From assembly GCA_937960435.1 (NCBI GenBank), contig CALGPN010000017.1:1-37301 (forward strand): a stretch of DNA of 37,301 nt. Reading direction: 5' to 3'. The notes beneath the pieces were generated by a model. It was not told where the DNA came from. It made no database searches and worked only from the letters and a program-made list of their open reading frames with translations. Shown piece by piece: positions 16,587 to 24,958 of this stretch (positions are counted from its first letter, which is position 1; each line of letters starts with the position of its first letter). Made by a program: the position numbers and the translations under genes. The DNA is from an uncultured Desulfosoma sp. (GTDB lineage: Bacteria > Desulfobacterota > Syntrophobacteria > Syntrophobacterales > DSM-9756).

Positions 16587-16701
16587 GAGCGCACCCCCGC
16601 CGCCCCGGTCCGTCGGGGAGGGGCATGAAATTGGAAAACGCCGAGCCCATTCTGCTTAATGGAGGTGGACGGTTCTGTCAAGACACCGGAAAGGAGAGCC
16701 C

Positions 16702-17811
16702 ATGGTTCCGAACCCCTTCGCCGGCCGATTGCACATGTTGAGAGAGAAAATGGAGGCTCTGGCCTTGGACGCCGTGCTCGTCACCGTGCCGGAAAACCGT
16801 TACTATTTGAGCGGGTTCGAGGCAGAGGACATGAACCTGACGGAAAGTTCCGGCCAGCTTCTTGTGGGGATCGACCGACAGGCCGTGCTCACCGATTTTC
16901 GCTATGAAGAGCAAGCCGCGCGGGAGGCTCCCGGCTTTGAATTGGTGGTGTACCGGGAAGGATGGACCCAGGTTCTGTCCGACGTGTTGCGGTCCTTCCG
17001 AATCCGCCGGTTGGGCGTCGAGGCCCATCACTTGACGGTGGAACGCTTCCGACAGGCGCAGCGGGCGCTCCATGAGGTGGCCCCGGAGGGCGAGCTGTGG
17101 GCTGAAGAACCCTTGGTGGAAGTTTTGCGCATGGTGAAGGATGCCTCGGAAATCGAAAAGATGCGTCACGCCCTGGCTCTGGCCGAATCGGTTTTCGAGA
17201 GGGTGTGGTGCGGGCTGCGCCCCGGGCTGAGCGAAAAAGAGGTAGCGTGGGCCATCGAAAAGGGCATTCGGGAATTGGGCGCGGAAGCCGTCTCCTTTCC
17301 GCCCATCGTCGCCTCCGGCCCCAACGGGGCTCTGCCCCACGCCGTGCCCACCGACCGGCGGATCACCCAAGAAGACGCTGTGATCCTGGACTTGGGCGCC
17401 CGGTGGCGCATGTACTGCTCGGATATGACCCGCACATGGCTCGGGGAGCGAGTTCCCTCGAAAATGCGGGAAATCTACCGCATCGTTCGGGAAGCGCAAC
17501 TGGCCGCCATGGACGCCATCCGCCCGGGTGTGGATTCCCATGCCGTGGACGGCGTCGCCAGAGGCATCATCGACAAAGCGGGCTACGGCCCGGCGTTCGG
17601 CCATGGGCTGGGGCACGGCATCGGGCTTGCGGTTCATGAAAAACCGGGGTACGGGAAAAAGACATCCGTGGTGCTCCAGGAAAACATGGTTCTGACGGTG
17701 GAGCCGGGGATCTACGTCTCGGGCCTGGGCGGCGTGCGACTGGAAAACATGGTGCGCGTCACGGCCGACGGGTGCGAATGCCTCAGTCGAAACGATTGGT
17801 ACGTGGAATAA
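16702..17811 (+). CDS. Xaa-Pro aminopeptidase/dipeptidase (peptidase family M24)
   Basis: A 369-residue M24B metallopeptidase. The N-terminal creatinase-like domain (about 1-140) is followed by the pita-bread catalytic domain with all five metal ligands: Asp230 (ILDLGA), Asp241 (CSDMTRT), His305 (GHGLGHGIGL), Glu334 (VEPGIY) and Glu348 (RLENM), and the catalytic His312 in AVHEKP. It is cytoplasmic, with no signal peptide, and trims peptides with proline in second position. AAGGAG sits six bases before the start. It opens a plus-strand cluster, divergent from the sulfur-transfer operon with 115 bases between. PepP and PepQ activities cannot be separated from sequence alone. Confidence 0.93.
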   Translation: MVPNPFAGRLHMLREKMEALALDAVLVTVPENRYYLSGFEAEDMNLTESSGQLLVGIDRQAVLTDFRYEEQAAREAPGFELVVYREGWTQVLSDVLRSFRIRRLGVEAHHLTVERFRQAQRALHEVAPEGELWAEEPLVEVLRMVKDASEIEKMRHALALAESVFERVWCGLRPGLSEKEVAWAIEKGIRELGAEAVSFPPIVASGPNGALPHAVPTDRRITQEDAVILDLGARWRMYCSDMTRTWLGERVPSKMREIYRIVREAQLAAMDAIRPGVDSHAVDGVARGIIDKAGYGPAFGHGLGHGIGLAVHEKPGYGKKTSVVLQENMVLTVEPGIYVSGLGGVRLENMVRVTADGCECLSRNDWYVE

Positions 17812-17851
17812 AACCCGTCTAACAAGCAAGTCGACGCAAAGGAGGTGCCTC

Positions 17852-18295
17852 ATGGCCGAATGTGAACTGCCTCTGGAAAACCTACCCGATCCGGAAATCA
17901 AGTCTCTTTTGGAATCGGCACGGACGGTGGCGGTGGTGGGCGTGTCCCACAAGGAGGATCGCGACAGCCACAAGGTGGCTCGATACCTCAAGGAACACGG
18001 CTATAAAATGATTCCCGTCAATCCCAAATATAAGGAAGTGCTTGGGGAGCCGTGCTACCCGGACCTCAAGTCCGTTCCCGTGCCCATCGATGTGGTGGAC
18101 ATCTTCCGCAACGTGGAGGCCATCCCGGGCATCGTGGACGAGGCTGTGGCGGTGGGCGCCAAAGCCGTGTGGATGCAGCTTGGGCTGTGTCACAACGAAT
18201 CCGCCGAAAAAGCCAGGAACGCGGGCATGAAGGTCGTCATGAACAAATGCATCAAAATCGAACACGGCAGGCTGTTGGCGTCGAAAGAAGGGTAG
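17852..18295 (+). CDS. CoA-binding domain protein (YccU-like)
   Basis: A 147-residue single Rossmann-type CoA-binding domain (CoA_binding_2). The dinucleotide-type loop VAVVGVSHKEDRDSHKV (26-42), the IPVNPKY segment, VDIFRNVE and the KAVWMQLGLCHNESAEKA region match YccU/YmdB-like CoA-binding proteins. A perfect AAAGGAGGTG ribosome site precedes the ATG. The family binds CoA or a similar nucleotide but its function is not defined. It sits 40 bases after the peptidase gene and three bases before the hexapeptide gene, so the genes are probably one transcript. Confidence 0.92.
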   Translation: MAECELPLENLPDPEIKSLLESARTVAVVGVSHKEDRDSHKVARYLKEHGYKMIPVNPKYKEVLGEPCYPDLKSVPVPIDVVDIFRNVEAIPGIVDEAVAVGAKAVWMQLGLCHNESAEKARNAGMKVVMNKCIKIEHGRLLASKEG

Positions 18296-18298
18296 GCC

Positions 18299-19108
18299 AT
18301 GGAAACCATCTCCGCCGCCATGCTTTTCGATCTTCAGGGCTTCGCCCATCGAGAGGTTTTCCCGATGGAGGCGCCCGTGTGGGAAACTCTTTCCGGCCTC
18401 AAAAGTTACCTGGAAAGCCGCCTGGTCTCCTCCGTCAAAGGCGTGGGCTTGTACGGGGAACCGCTTCCCAAGACGGTGGTCCTTTTCGGAGGCAAAGTGT
18501 GGTTCGACGGCTTTGAGATTCTCGGGGGAGACCCCACCAAAGGCACCTTTCGGGTGCGGGTGCGCGGCGAAGAGACCACGGAAGCGACGGTGCTCTATGC
18601 GGGCTGTGTCTTCATGGACGCGGCGGTGCAACTGGGCAAAGGGACCGTGGTGGAACCGGGCGCCTTGATCAAGGGGCCGACCCTTATCGGCAACGGCACC
18701 GAAGTGCGCCAGGGGGCCTACATTCGCGGCACGTGCCTCGTCGGGGACCGTTGCGTGGTGGGCCACACCACGGAACTCAAGAGCAGCATTTTCCTCAACG
18801 GGGCCAAGGCGGGACATTTCGCCTACGTGGGCGACAGCATCCTGGGAAACAATGTGAACTTGGGCGCCGGGACGAAACTGGCCAACCTGAAGATCAAAGG
18901 GAACACAATCCGGATCTGGACCGACGAGGGCGTGCTGGATACCGGCCGGCGAAAACTGGGGGCCATCATCGGGGACGGCACCGAAATCGGGTGCAATGCC
19001 GTGACCAACCCCGGGACGATTCTCGGCAAACGGTGTCTCGTTTTCCCGCTCGCCTCCGTGGCCGCCGGGGTCTACAAAGAGCGCAGCGTGGTCGGGGGAC
19101 GCAAATGA
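18299..19108 (+). CDS. Left-handed beta-helix (hexapeptide) protein, GlmU C-terminal-like
   Basis: A 269-residue protein without a nucleotidyltransferase domain. Residues 1-90 are a small N-terminal region; from about 100 to 255 hexapeptide repeats ([LIV]-G-x-x) build a left-handed beta helix, with AYIRGTCLVGDRCVVGHTTELK, the segment ILGNNVNLGAGTKLANLK and GDGTEIGCNAVTNPGT as in the acetyltransferase half of GlmU-like UDP-sugar enzymes. It could acylate an amino sugar or simply bind sugar nucleotides. The start is three bases after the previous stop. The end overlaps the methyltransferase start in an ATGA. Confidence 0.85.
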   Translation: METISAAMLFDLQGFAHREVFPMEAPVWETLSGLKSYLESRLVSSVKGVGLYGEPLPKTVVLFGGKVWFDGFEILGGDPTKGTFRVRVRGEETTEATVLYAGCVFMDAAVQLGKGTVVEPGALIKGPTLIGNGTEVRQGAYIRGTCLVGDRCVVGHTTELKSSIFLNGAKAGHFAYVGDSILGNNVNLGAGTKLANLKIKGNTIRIWTDEGVLDTGRRKLGAIIGDGTEIGCNAVTNPGTILGKRCLVFPLASVAAGVYKERSVVGGRK

Positions 19109-19674
19109 GCGCCCCCGATCGGGGTGGTCTTTCAGAGAGACTGCTTCGGCACTTTGCCGACCGACATCGTTGTGACGAACACATCGGCGGGCCCTACAAG
19201 ATGACGTCCCGCGGGGCTTGGGCGACGTCCCGACCGGAGGCCTTGCTCGTGTTTTTCCGCGAGTTGGGTCTGGAGCGCTACGACCTTTTTGGGGATCTGG
19301 GCTGCGGGGATGGGGTGGCCGTGTGCTGCGCGGCCCTTTTCACCCGAGCCGTCGGGATCGAAGCCGACCCCGAGCTGTGCCGAAAGGCGCTAGAAAACGC
19401 CCACACTTTGGGCCTCAGCCGTCGCACGGCCTTCGTCTGCGGCGATTTTCTCGACTTCCGGTTGGATCCCTTCGACGTCCTCTACATCTACCCGGACAAA
19501 CCTCTGGATCCTTTGATCGAAAAACTTTACGGTTGGTCGGGGATTTTCCTGGTCTACGGACCGCACTTCCCCCCCGAAGGTCTCAAGCCGCTGACCAGCC
19601 TCACCTGGCACCGGGAAACCCTCACCGTGTACCCGTGCGGGGATGAGAACGACAGGTTGGCGCGCCCTTGCTGA
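19105..19674 (+). CDS. Class I SAM-dependent methyltransferase
   Basis: A 189-residue cytoplasmic protein. The SAM-binding motif I is seen as FGDLGCGDG (62-70), followed by an acidic motif II position in VGIEAD, and FVCGDFLDF; then DVLYIYPDKPLDPLIEKL. This resembles small methyltransferases annotated as 50S L11-like or generic MT family, but the substrate is not predictable. It overlaps the hexapeptide gene by four bases, and GGGGGA precedes the start. About 150 bases of non-coding DNA follow before the aminotransferase. Confidence 0.83.
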   Translation: MSAPDRGGLSERLLRHFADRHRCDEHIGGPYKMTSRGAWATSRPEALLVFFRELGLERYDLFGDLGCGDGVAVCCAALFTRAVGIEADPELCRKALENAHTLGLSRRTAFVCGDFLDFRLDPFDVLYIYPDKPLDPLIEKLYGWSGIFLVYGPHFPPEGLKPLTSLTWHRETLTVYPCGDENDRLARPC

Positions 19675-19823
19675 AAAGGGCCAATTCTGTTAGGAGTTCG
19701 CCCGTGACGACACATCTTTGTCCGGGGCGGACCCGCTGAGGGAACGGGGGCGGGCTTGCGGGCAGCCGTCAATTGGAAGGGAAAAGCGGGTCCCGCCGCA
19801 TGGGTTACCGAAGGAGGGGGTTC

Positions 19824-21014
19824 ATGAGCATCTCGCACCAAATGCGTTCGTATATGGATCGGTCGTCCTGGATTCGCAAAATGTTCGAGGAAGGGGCGCG
19901 GCTTAAAAAAATCCATGGCGCCGAAAAAGTCTTCGACTTCAGCCTGGGCAACCCCAATGTGCCGCCGCCGCCTTCCGTAAAGCGGGCGCTTCTGAACATT
20001 ATCGAAAACGGCCGAGAGTCCCTTCATAGCTACATGCCCAACGCCGGGTTGCCGGAGACGAGGGAAAAACTCGCCGCATATCTCAGGCACGAACACGGCG
20101 TCCCCGTGACGGCGGATCATGTCGTGATGACCTGCGGCGCCGCCGGGGCCCTCAATGTCATCTTGAAAGCCCTGTTGGACCCCGGAGACGAGGTGGTCGT
20201 CCCGGCCCCGTTTTTTGTGGAATACGGTTTCTATGCGGAAAACCACGGCGGGACTCTGAGAACCGTTCCCACGACCGCTGATTTTTCCTTGGATCTGGAA
20301 GCCCTCGACAAGGCCGTCGGTCTCAAGACCAAGATCGTTCTGATCAATTCCCCGAACAACCCCACGGGCCAAGTCTACAGCGCCGCCGATCTCCAGGCGT
20401 TGGGCGAACTGCTTCGCCGAAAAAGCCGGACCGTGGGACACCCCATCTTTCTCGTCTCGGACGAACCCTACCGGAAGATCGTCTACACGGCCGAAAACCC
20501 CCCGTCAATTTTTCGATGCTACGAAAATGCACTCATTGCCACCTCTTTTTCCAAAGACCTCTCTCTTCCCGGAGAACGCATCGGTTACGCGGTCCTGCAC
20601 CCGCAGGCCGAAGACCAGGCCGCGATCCAAGGCGCGCTGGTCCTGGCCAACCGTATCTTGGGGTTCGTGAACGCGCCGGCGCTCATGCAATGGATCCTCC
20701 CGGATCTTCTCGAGGAATCGGTCGATGTCTCCGTTTACCGTGCGAAACGCGACAAGCTTTACAAGGGGCTGAAAAGCGCGGGCTATGAGTGTTTCGAGCC
20801 GCCCGGAGCGTTTTACCTTTTCCCCAAAAGCCCGATCCACGATGATGTGGCCTTCGTGCGCCTTTTGGTTGAAGAAAACATTTTGGCGGTACCCGGCAGC
20901 GGTTTCGGGGGTCCGGGGTATTTCCGACTGGCCTATTGCGTCGATGACCGCACCATCGAACGGGCGCTGCCAGGATTTGCCAGGGCTATGGATAAAGCCC
21001 GTTCATTGAGGTGA
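19824..21014 (+). CDS. Class I/II pyridoxal-phosphate aminotransferase
   Basis: A 396-residue fold-type I aminotransferase. FSLGNPNVPPP (39-49), HSYMPNAGLPETREKLA, TCGAAGALN, SPNNPTG (176-182), the SDEPY segment with Asp213 and Tyr216, and the PLP Schiff-base lysine Lys244 in TSFSKDLSLPGERIGY are all intact, as is the FRLAYC region near the end with the carboxylate-binding Arg. The nearest groups are aspartate/alanine-type aminotransferases common in anaerobes. The start at 19824 has AAGGAGGGGG just upstream, far better than an in-frame earlier Met at 19773. It is followed after four bases by the SPOR-domain gene. Confidence 0.93.
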   Translation: MSISHQMRSYMDRSSWIRKMFEEGARLKKIHGAEKVFDFSLGNPNVPPPPSVKRALLNIIENGRESLHSYMPNAGLPETREKLAAYLRHEHGVPVTADHVVMTCGAAGALNVILKALLDPGDEVVVPAPFFVEYGFYAENHGGTLRTVPTTADFSLDLEALDKAVGLKTKIVLINSPNNPTGQVYSAADLQALGELLRRKSRTVGHPIFLVSDEPYRKIVYTAENPPSIFRCYENALIATSFSKDLSLPGERIGYAVLHPQAEDQAAIQGALVLANRILGFVNAPALMQWILPDLLEESVDVSVYRAKRDKLYKGLKSAGYECFEPPGAFYLFPKSPIHDDVAFVRLLVEENILAVPGSGFGGPGYFRLAYCVDDRTIERALPGFARAMDKARSLR

Positions 21015-21018
21015 TTCC

Positions 21019-21855
21019 ATGGAAAGAAAGAAGATTTTTGTCCCGAAGGCGCGTGTTCAAAACAACAAGGAGGGGATCCCGAAGGCTCTTCTCGGGCGGG
21101 TTTTTGTGGCCCTGTCCATCGGCATCGTCTTTGTGCTCGTTTTGGCTCTCGTCTGGAAGCAAAAAGCCCAGCCGCCCATCGGGGACGGTGGCGACGCGGG
21201 AAAGCCCAAGCTCTACAGGGAAATTCCCAAGACAACCGTTCCCGAACCCCAAGTCTTGTCCTTGGATAAGGCCGGGCCGACGGCACCCAAAGACGCCGGT
21301 CTTTCGGACCGTGCACCGGCCCCCGCAAGCCCACCGGAAGGGCAAAGCCCCGCCCATCCCCTCGTCGCCTCCCCGACGGAAGGCACGCCTGAGACGACAC
21401 GCTCCCCGGCGGCCGACACCAAAAACGTGTCGCCCGCCGCAGGTCCCCGGACCCCGGCGGCATCGGCTTCCTCAGGGGTCCAGCCCCGGGCGGCGAAAGC
21501 CAGCCCAACCCCTTCGACGGCCCCCTCGGTAAAAACGGAATCCCCGGCGGGGACGACGGTAGCCTCTGCGCCGCAAAATTCTCCCGCCTCTGCGGCTTCT
21601 TCAGGATCCTGGGCTTACGCCGTTCAGGTGGGAGCGTATTCTCAAAAAGAAAACGCGCAACAGGCCCTGCAGAGACTGAAGAAATTGGGGTTTCAGCCGG
21701 AAATCACCCCATTTGACCATCCCAAGATGGGGCTGCTCTACGCCGTGCGCATCGCCCCGTTCGCTTCTCAAGCCGAGGCGCAAAAGGCGGCCGAAAAGAT
21801 CTCCGGATCGGAAAAGGATCAGCCCATTATCGTCAAGGTGCCGAAGGCGCGCTAG
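21019..21855 (+). CDS. SPOR-domain membrane-anchored protein
   Basis: A 278-residue protein with one membrane segment (about 26-47), a long Pro/Ala/Ser-rich linker (50-195) of low complexity, and a C-terminal SPOR domain (about 200-275: SWAYAVQVGAYSQKENAQQALQRL, FxxExTPFDHP, LYAVRIAPFASQAEAQKAAEKI). SPOR domains bind denuded peptidoglycan at the septum, so it is likely a division-site or cell-wall protein facing the periplasm (N-terminus inside). The ribosome site GAGGTGATT lies in the end of the aminotransferase gene. Its last 23 bases overlap the convergent Cys-rich gene. Linker sequence is not expected to be conserved. Confidence 0.9.
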   Translation: MERKKIFVPKARVQNNKEGIPKALLGRVFVALSIGIVFVLVLALVWKQKAQPPIGDGGDAGKPKLYREIPKTTVPEPQVLSLDKAGPTAPKDAGLSDRAPAPASPPEGQSPAHPLVASPTEGTPETTRSPAADTKNVSPAAGPRTPAASASSGVQPRAAKASPTPSTAPSVKTESPAGTTVASAPQNSPASAASSGSWAYAVQVGAYSQKENAQQALQRLKKLGFQPEITPFDHPKMGLLYAVRIAPFASQAEAQKAAEKISGSEKDQPIIVKVPKAR

Positions 21856-22108
21856 AAACATTTCCGGCGCTTGCGGCGTCCTTCCCGCCTTCACAAGCCG
21901 TCGCGTCGGCACAGGCGGCACGGCGGCGCTTTTTCACTTCACGGCGGCAGAGTTCCCAGATGACGCACGCGGTGCGGTGACGGCAGTAAAGTTCCGGATC
22001 CGTACACGCTCGGCAGGAGTCCACGCATTCCTGGCAGTAACCGTACTCGAACTTTTCACAGTGGACCACGGCGCTGCGTTCCGGGTGAAATCGGCAGGAC
22101 GAGGTCAT
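21833..22108 (-). CDS. Small Cys-rich (B-box-like zinc) protein
   Basis: A 91-residue protein whose first 55 residues hold regularly spaced Cys/His: Cys5, His8, Cys17, Cys25 and Cys28, Cys32 and Cys35, Cys42, Cys48, Cys54. CRFHPxxxAVVHCEKFxYGYCQECV is like B-box type zinc-binding segments and recurs in short proteins of this phylum. The C-terminal third is Ala/Ser-rich and low in complexity. GGAGGC precedes the ATG. It follows the ASKHA gene by 31 bases on the same strand, so the two are likely co-transcribed. Metal binding is probable; the biological role is unknown. Confidence 0.8.
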   Translation of the reverse strand: MTSSCRFHPERSAVVHCEKFEYGYCQECVDSCRACTDPELYCRHRTACVIWELCRREVKKRRRAACADATACEGGKDAASAGNVSSAPSAP

Positions 22109-22139
22109 CGTCGTGTGCCTCCAAGGGCTGAGCGGCTTC

Positions 22140-24092
22140 TTAGCGACCCGCTCGGGCCCGGCGTTGAGCCAGGTATGTTTTGACCGAGGGGAAAAGTTCC
22201 ATATCCGTGTGCGGCAGAAACAAGGCGGCGATAAATTCGCTCATGAAACCCGGGTGCACGGACAGCTCGAAGTAGGTCATCTGCCGGGCGATGGCGCCGG
22301 CCTTCCGGAAAGCATGGGTCGAAAGGAGGCACTGTCGGGCCCCGGCCACGGAGCTGTTGCCGATAAACTGGACGCGTTCCAACGGCACATCGGGGAGCAA
22401 GCCGATCCGAATGGATTTTTCGATATCCAAGTGGGCGCCGAAGCCCCCCGCCACGTAGATCCTTTCCAGATCACGGAAGGTGAGTCCCAAATTTTCCAGC
22501 AGGATCTTCATGGCGGCCAGCACCGCCGCCTTGCTCTTCATGAGGTTTCCGATGTCGTCTTGATTGATGACCACGGGATGCCCCGTCTCGCTCTCGTGGG
22601 GATGAGCCACCACAAATTCCGGCACACCGTCGACCACCTGAACCTGAGGATGATCCAGCCGGATGAACTTTCCGCTCTGATCGATAATGTCTTCGGCCAC
22701 CAGTTCCGCCATCAAATCGATGAGGCCCGAGCCGCAGATGCCTTTGGCCTTGCCGCCCCCGACGGTCTCATAGGTCACCTGAGGGCCTTGGATGCGCACC
22801 TTTTGGATTGCGCCCCTCGTAGCGCGCATGCCGCATTTGGTGCCTCCGCCTTCGAAGGCGGGGCCGGCCGACGCCGAGCAGCACACGAGCCACTCGTTGT
22901 TGCCGATGACGATTTCCCCGTTAGTGCCGATGTCGATGAGGGCGCTGAGCTCCGGCTTGTCGTTCATCCCACACGCGAGAACTCCCGCCGTAATGTCTCC
23001 CCCCACATAGCTGCTCACGCAGGGCATACAATGGAGCGTGGCTTCGGGATGCCCGATCAAGCCCACATCGGCGGCCCGCGCCCAGGGGAAGCGTGTGGCC
23101 GTGGGAATATAAGGCTCCAACCGGATCGTGCACGGCTCCAGTCCGAGCAGCAAGTGGGTCATGGTCGTGTTTCCGGCCGCCACAAAGGAAATGATATCCT
23201 GGTGGTTGATTCCCGCCGCCGCCACCAGGGAATTGACCAAAGAGTTGATGGTGGTGACTACGGCGTTCTTCAAGGGGTCCATACCGCCGCGGCCGCAGGC
23301 AAAGACCATGCGGGAAATCACATCCTCGCCGTAACGCGCCTGTTGGTTGTGACTGGCTTCCACGGCCCTGATTTGGCCTGTTTTGTGGTCGATGAGTTGG
23401 GTGACGATGGTGGTCGTTCCCACGTCGATGGCCACGCCGTAACTGCGCCCACTCGTGTCTCCCGGCTCTAGGGCCCGGACATGATAACAATGCGGGTCCA
23501 GCATGTGCGTGAGAGCCGTCACGCACCATTGGTTGTCCCGAAGGAGCCGGGCGAGATTTTTGAGGCAGGAAAAATCCGCTTCCCATTTCACGTCGGGGAA
23601 TTTTCTGTGAAGTTCCCTATAAATTCTCTCGAGGTCGGAAAGATTGTCCTGCAGCGAAGGTTCAGGAAGCTGCAAAAAGATCTTGCTGCACAGAGGGTTA
23701 TAGTAGGGGATGGGTAAGGAGCTTGGTTCTTTTTCCATCCGCTCAGGGGCCGTGTACTGGACGATGTGATCCACCATGAGGATTTGTTCTTCCTCCTGGC
23801 GGGATTCCGGAGGGATCCACACTTCCACGTCTTCGTCCCGCAGCGTGGCTTGACAGGCGAGCACGTACCCGGCGTCCACTTCCTTGCGGTCCAGAAACCC
23901 CACCCCCTTGCTGTTGAAATCCACCACTCCCTTGACGACCTTCAGACGGCATTTGCCGCACACCCCCTGGCCGCCGCATAGGCTATTGATATAGATTCCT
24001 GCGACGCCGGCCACATCCAGCAAAGATTCTCCGGATTCGGCGAGAACTGTTTTATTTTCAGGTTGAAAGGTCACGCGGATCGATGGGCTCAT
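22140..24092 (-). CDS. ASKHA-domain/[2Fe-2S] reductive activator (RamA/RACo-like)
   Basis: A 650-residue protein. The N-terminal [2Fe-2S] ferredoxin domain has Cys39, Cys45, Cys48 and Cys80 (SLCGGQGVCGKC and LACQA). A linker follows, then an ASKHA (actin-like ATPase) domain from about residue 215: YGVAIDVGTTTIVTQL, NNxQxRYGEDVISR, AGNTTMTHLLLGL, IDIGTNGEIV, CSASAGPAFEGGG. Such proteins use ATP to reactivate cob(II)alamin of corrinoid methyltransferases by low-potential electron transfer (RamA, RACo). No corrinoid protein or methyltransferase is in the window. The start at 24092 has GGGGAGG upstream. Identity of family is firm; the partner is unknown. Confidence 0.92.
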   Translation of the reverse strand: MSPSIRVTFQPENKTVLAESGESLLDVAGVAGIYINSLCGGQGVCGKCRLKVVKGVVDFNSKGVGFLDRKEVDAGYVLACQATLRDEDVEVWIPPESRQEEEQILMVDHIVQYTAPERMEKEPSSLPIPYYNPLCSKIFLQLPEPSLQDNLSDLERIYRELHRKFPDVKWEADFSCLKNLARLLRDNQWCVTALTHMLDPHCYHVRALEPGDTSGRSYGVAIDVGTTTIVTQLIDHKTGQIRAVEASHNQQARYGEDVISRMVFACGRGGMDPLKNAVVTTINSLVNSLVAAAGINHQDIISFVAAGNTTMTHLLLGLEPCTIRLEPYIPTATRFPWARAADVGLIGHPEATLHCMPCVSSYVGGDITAGVLACGMNDKPELSALIDIGTNGEIVIGNNEWLVCCSASAGPAFEGGGTKCGMRATRGAIQKVRIQGPQVTYETVGGGKAKGICGSGLIDLMAELVAEDIIDQSGKFIRLDHPQVQVVDGVPEFVVAHPHESETGHPVVINQDDIGNLMKSKAAVLAAMKILLENLGLTFRDLERIYVAGGFGAHLDIEKSIRIGLLPDVPLERVQFIGNSSVAGARQCLLSTHAFRKAGAIARQMTYFELSVHPGFMSEFIAALFLPHTDMELFPSVKTYLAQRRARAGR

Positions 24093-24255
24093 GGGGCCTC
24101 CCCTCCGTTGCCGAGAAGCATCGCCCTGGAAGACGACGGAAAAGAACTGATTGTCCGGCACAAGTGATTCGTCATTTCATCCGTGGAGACCTTATAAGTC
24201 GGCCCATGGGAGGTGGCAACCCTGTTTTGGTTCCTTTGTCAGCCTCGGCGATGCG

Positions 24256-24297
24256 TAGGTTGGGGTGAGCGCAGCGAACCCCAACACGAACGGGGTT
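24256..24297. repeat. Palindromic repeat with GTTGGGGT/ACCCCAAC stem
   Basis: GTTGGGGT (24259-24266) pairs perfectly with ACCCCAAC (24278-24285) around an 11-base loop GAGCGCAGCGA; AACCCC (24277-24282) can alternatively pair with GGGGTT (24292-24297). The core GTAGGTTGGGGTGAGCGCAG closely follows a widespread intergenic palindrome seen in many bacterial genomes (my recall, not searched). Confidence 0.75.
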
Positions 24298-24335
24298 GGC
24301 CTTCCCCGTAAGGATTTGCGGCCGGGCCCTGTAAA

Positions 24336-24410
24336 GGCACCCCTTGTGGGTGCCCCGTACCGGGCGGGCACAAGGCCCTCTGGTTTTCGGGCGGGCACAA
24401 GGCCCGCCCG
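24336..24410. repeat. Tandem palindromic elements with ACAAG/CTTGT loops
   Basis: First copy: GGCACCC (24336-24342) pairs with GGGTGCC (24348-24354), loop CTTGT. Second, incomplete copy follows at about 24361-24378. Third copy: CGGGCGGGC (24388-24396) pairs with GCCCGCCCG (24402-24410), loop ACAAG. Copies are linked by GTAC-like junctions. This looks like a clustered intergenic repeat family of the MITE/REP type. Confidence 0.75.
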
Positions 24411-24496
24411 TACAGGGGCGCTGTGCCGATCTTTAGGACGGCCGTTGGCGAATGAAATTCCGTTTCCAAGAAGCACGGGCCTGCACGGACCGAAAG

Positions 24497-24949
24497 ATGG
24501 AGCCAATAACCAAGATGGAACGCGACGAAAAAAACTGCCCGGAGGTCTTGGGGGTTCCTGTCGAACCTGTTTTGGACCTCCACACTTATGACCCCCGGGA
24601 ACTGAAACCCCTTCTCGACGACTACCTCAGCGAAGCGCAGGCTCAAGGCTTTGAAACCGTGCGGATCATCCACGGGAAGGGCAGGGGGGTGTTGCGCCGT
24701 CGGGTTCGCGCTCTCTTATCTCGCCATCCCTTGGTCTTCGCGTTTTATGATGCCTCGCCGGCTTCGGGATCCTGGGGAGCGACGGTGGTTCACCTCTCGT
24801 CCCGAAAGGGCGGGCAAGAAAACGTGGTCACTCTGAACACCGTGAACACAAAACCGAACCTCGCGCCGCCGCTTCGCCTGAAGCACTTGGGAATCGGTCT
24901 CCTTTTGGGCATCCTGATTGGGGCCATTCTCCTGTGGATGACGCACTAA
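24497..24949 (+). CDS. Smr-domain protein with C-terminal membrane anchor
   Basis: A 150-residue protein: a Smr (MutS2 C-terminal type) nuclease domain at about 24-105 with LDLHTYDP (26-33), IIHGKGRGVLRRRV (57-70) and WGATVVHL (93-100), and a single hydrophobic segment at 131-148 just before the C-terminus. Smr domains nick or cleave DNA or RNA, including stalled-ribosome mRNA in SmrB; a tail anchor is unusual. DLHT replaces the usual DLHG. The start is uncertain: ATG at 24497 is preferred to 24452 or 24515; none has a strong ribosome site. It converges on putA with nine bases between. Confidence 0.85.
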   Translation: MEPITKMERDEKNCPEVLGVPVEPVLDLHTYDPRELKPLLDDYLSEAQAQGFETVRIIHGKGRGVLRRRVRALLSRHPLVFAFYDASPASGSWGATVVHLSSRKGGQENVVTLNTVNTKPNLAPPLRLKHLGIGLLLGILIGAILLWMTH

Positions 24950-24958
24950 GCCGCCGGC

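Larger units (their letters stand above)
24093..24496. other. 404-base intergenic region with palindromic repeats
   Basis: No gene. It holds the promoter region of the ASKHA gene on the left and two kinds of palindromic repeat element (24256-24297 and 24336-24410) in the middle, upstream of the Smr gene. Confidence 0.6.

Noticed and set aside
22113-23471. 452-codon plus-strand frame opposite the ASKHA gene
   Set aside because: Composition-driven antisense shadow; no recognisable domain.
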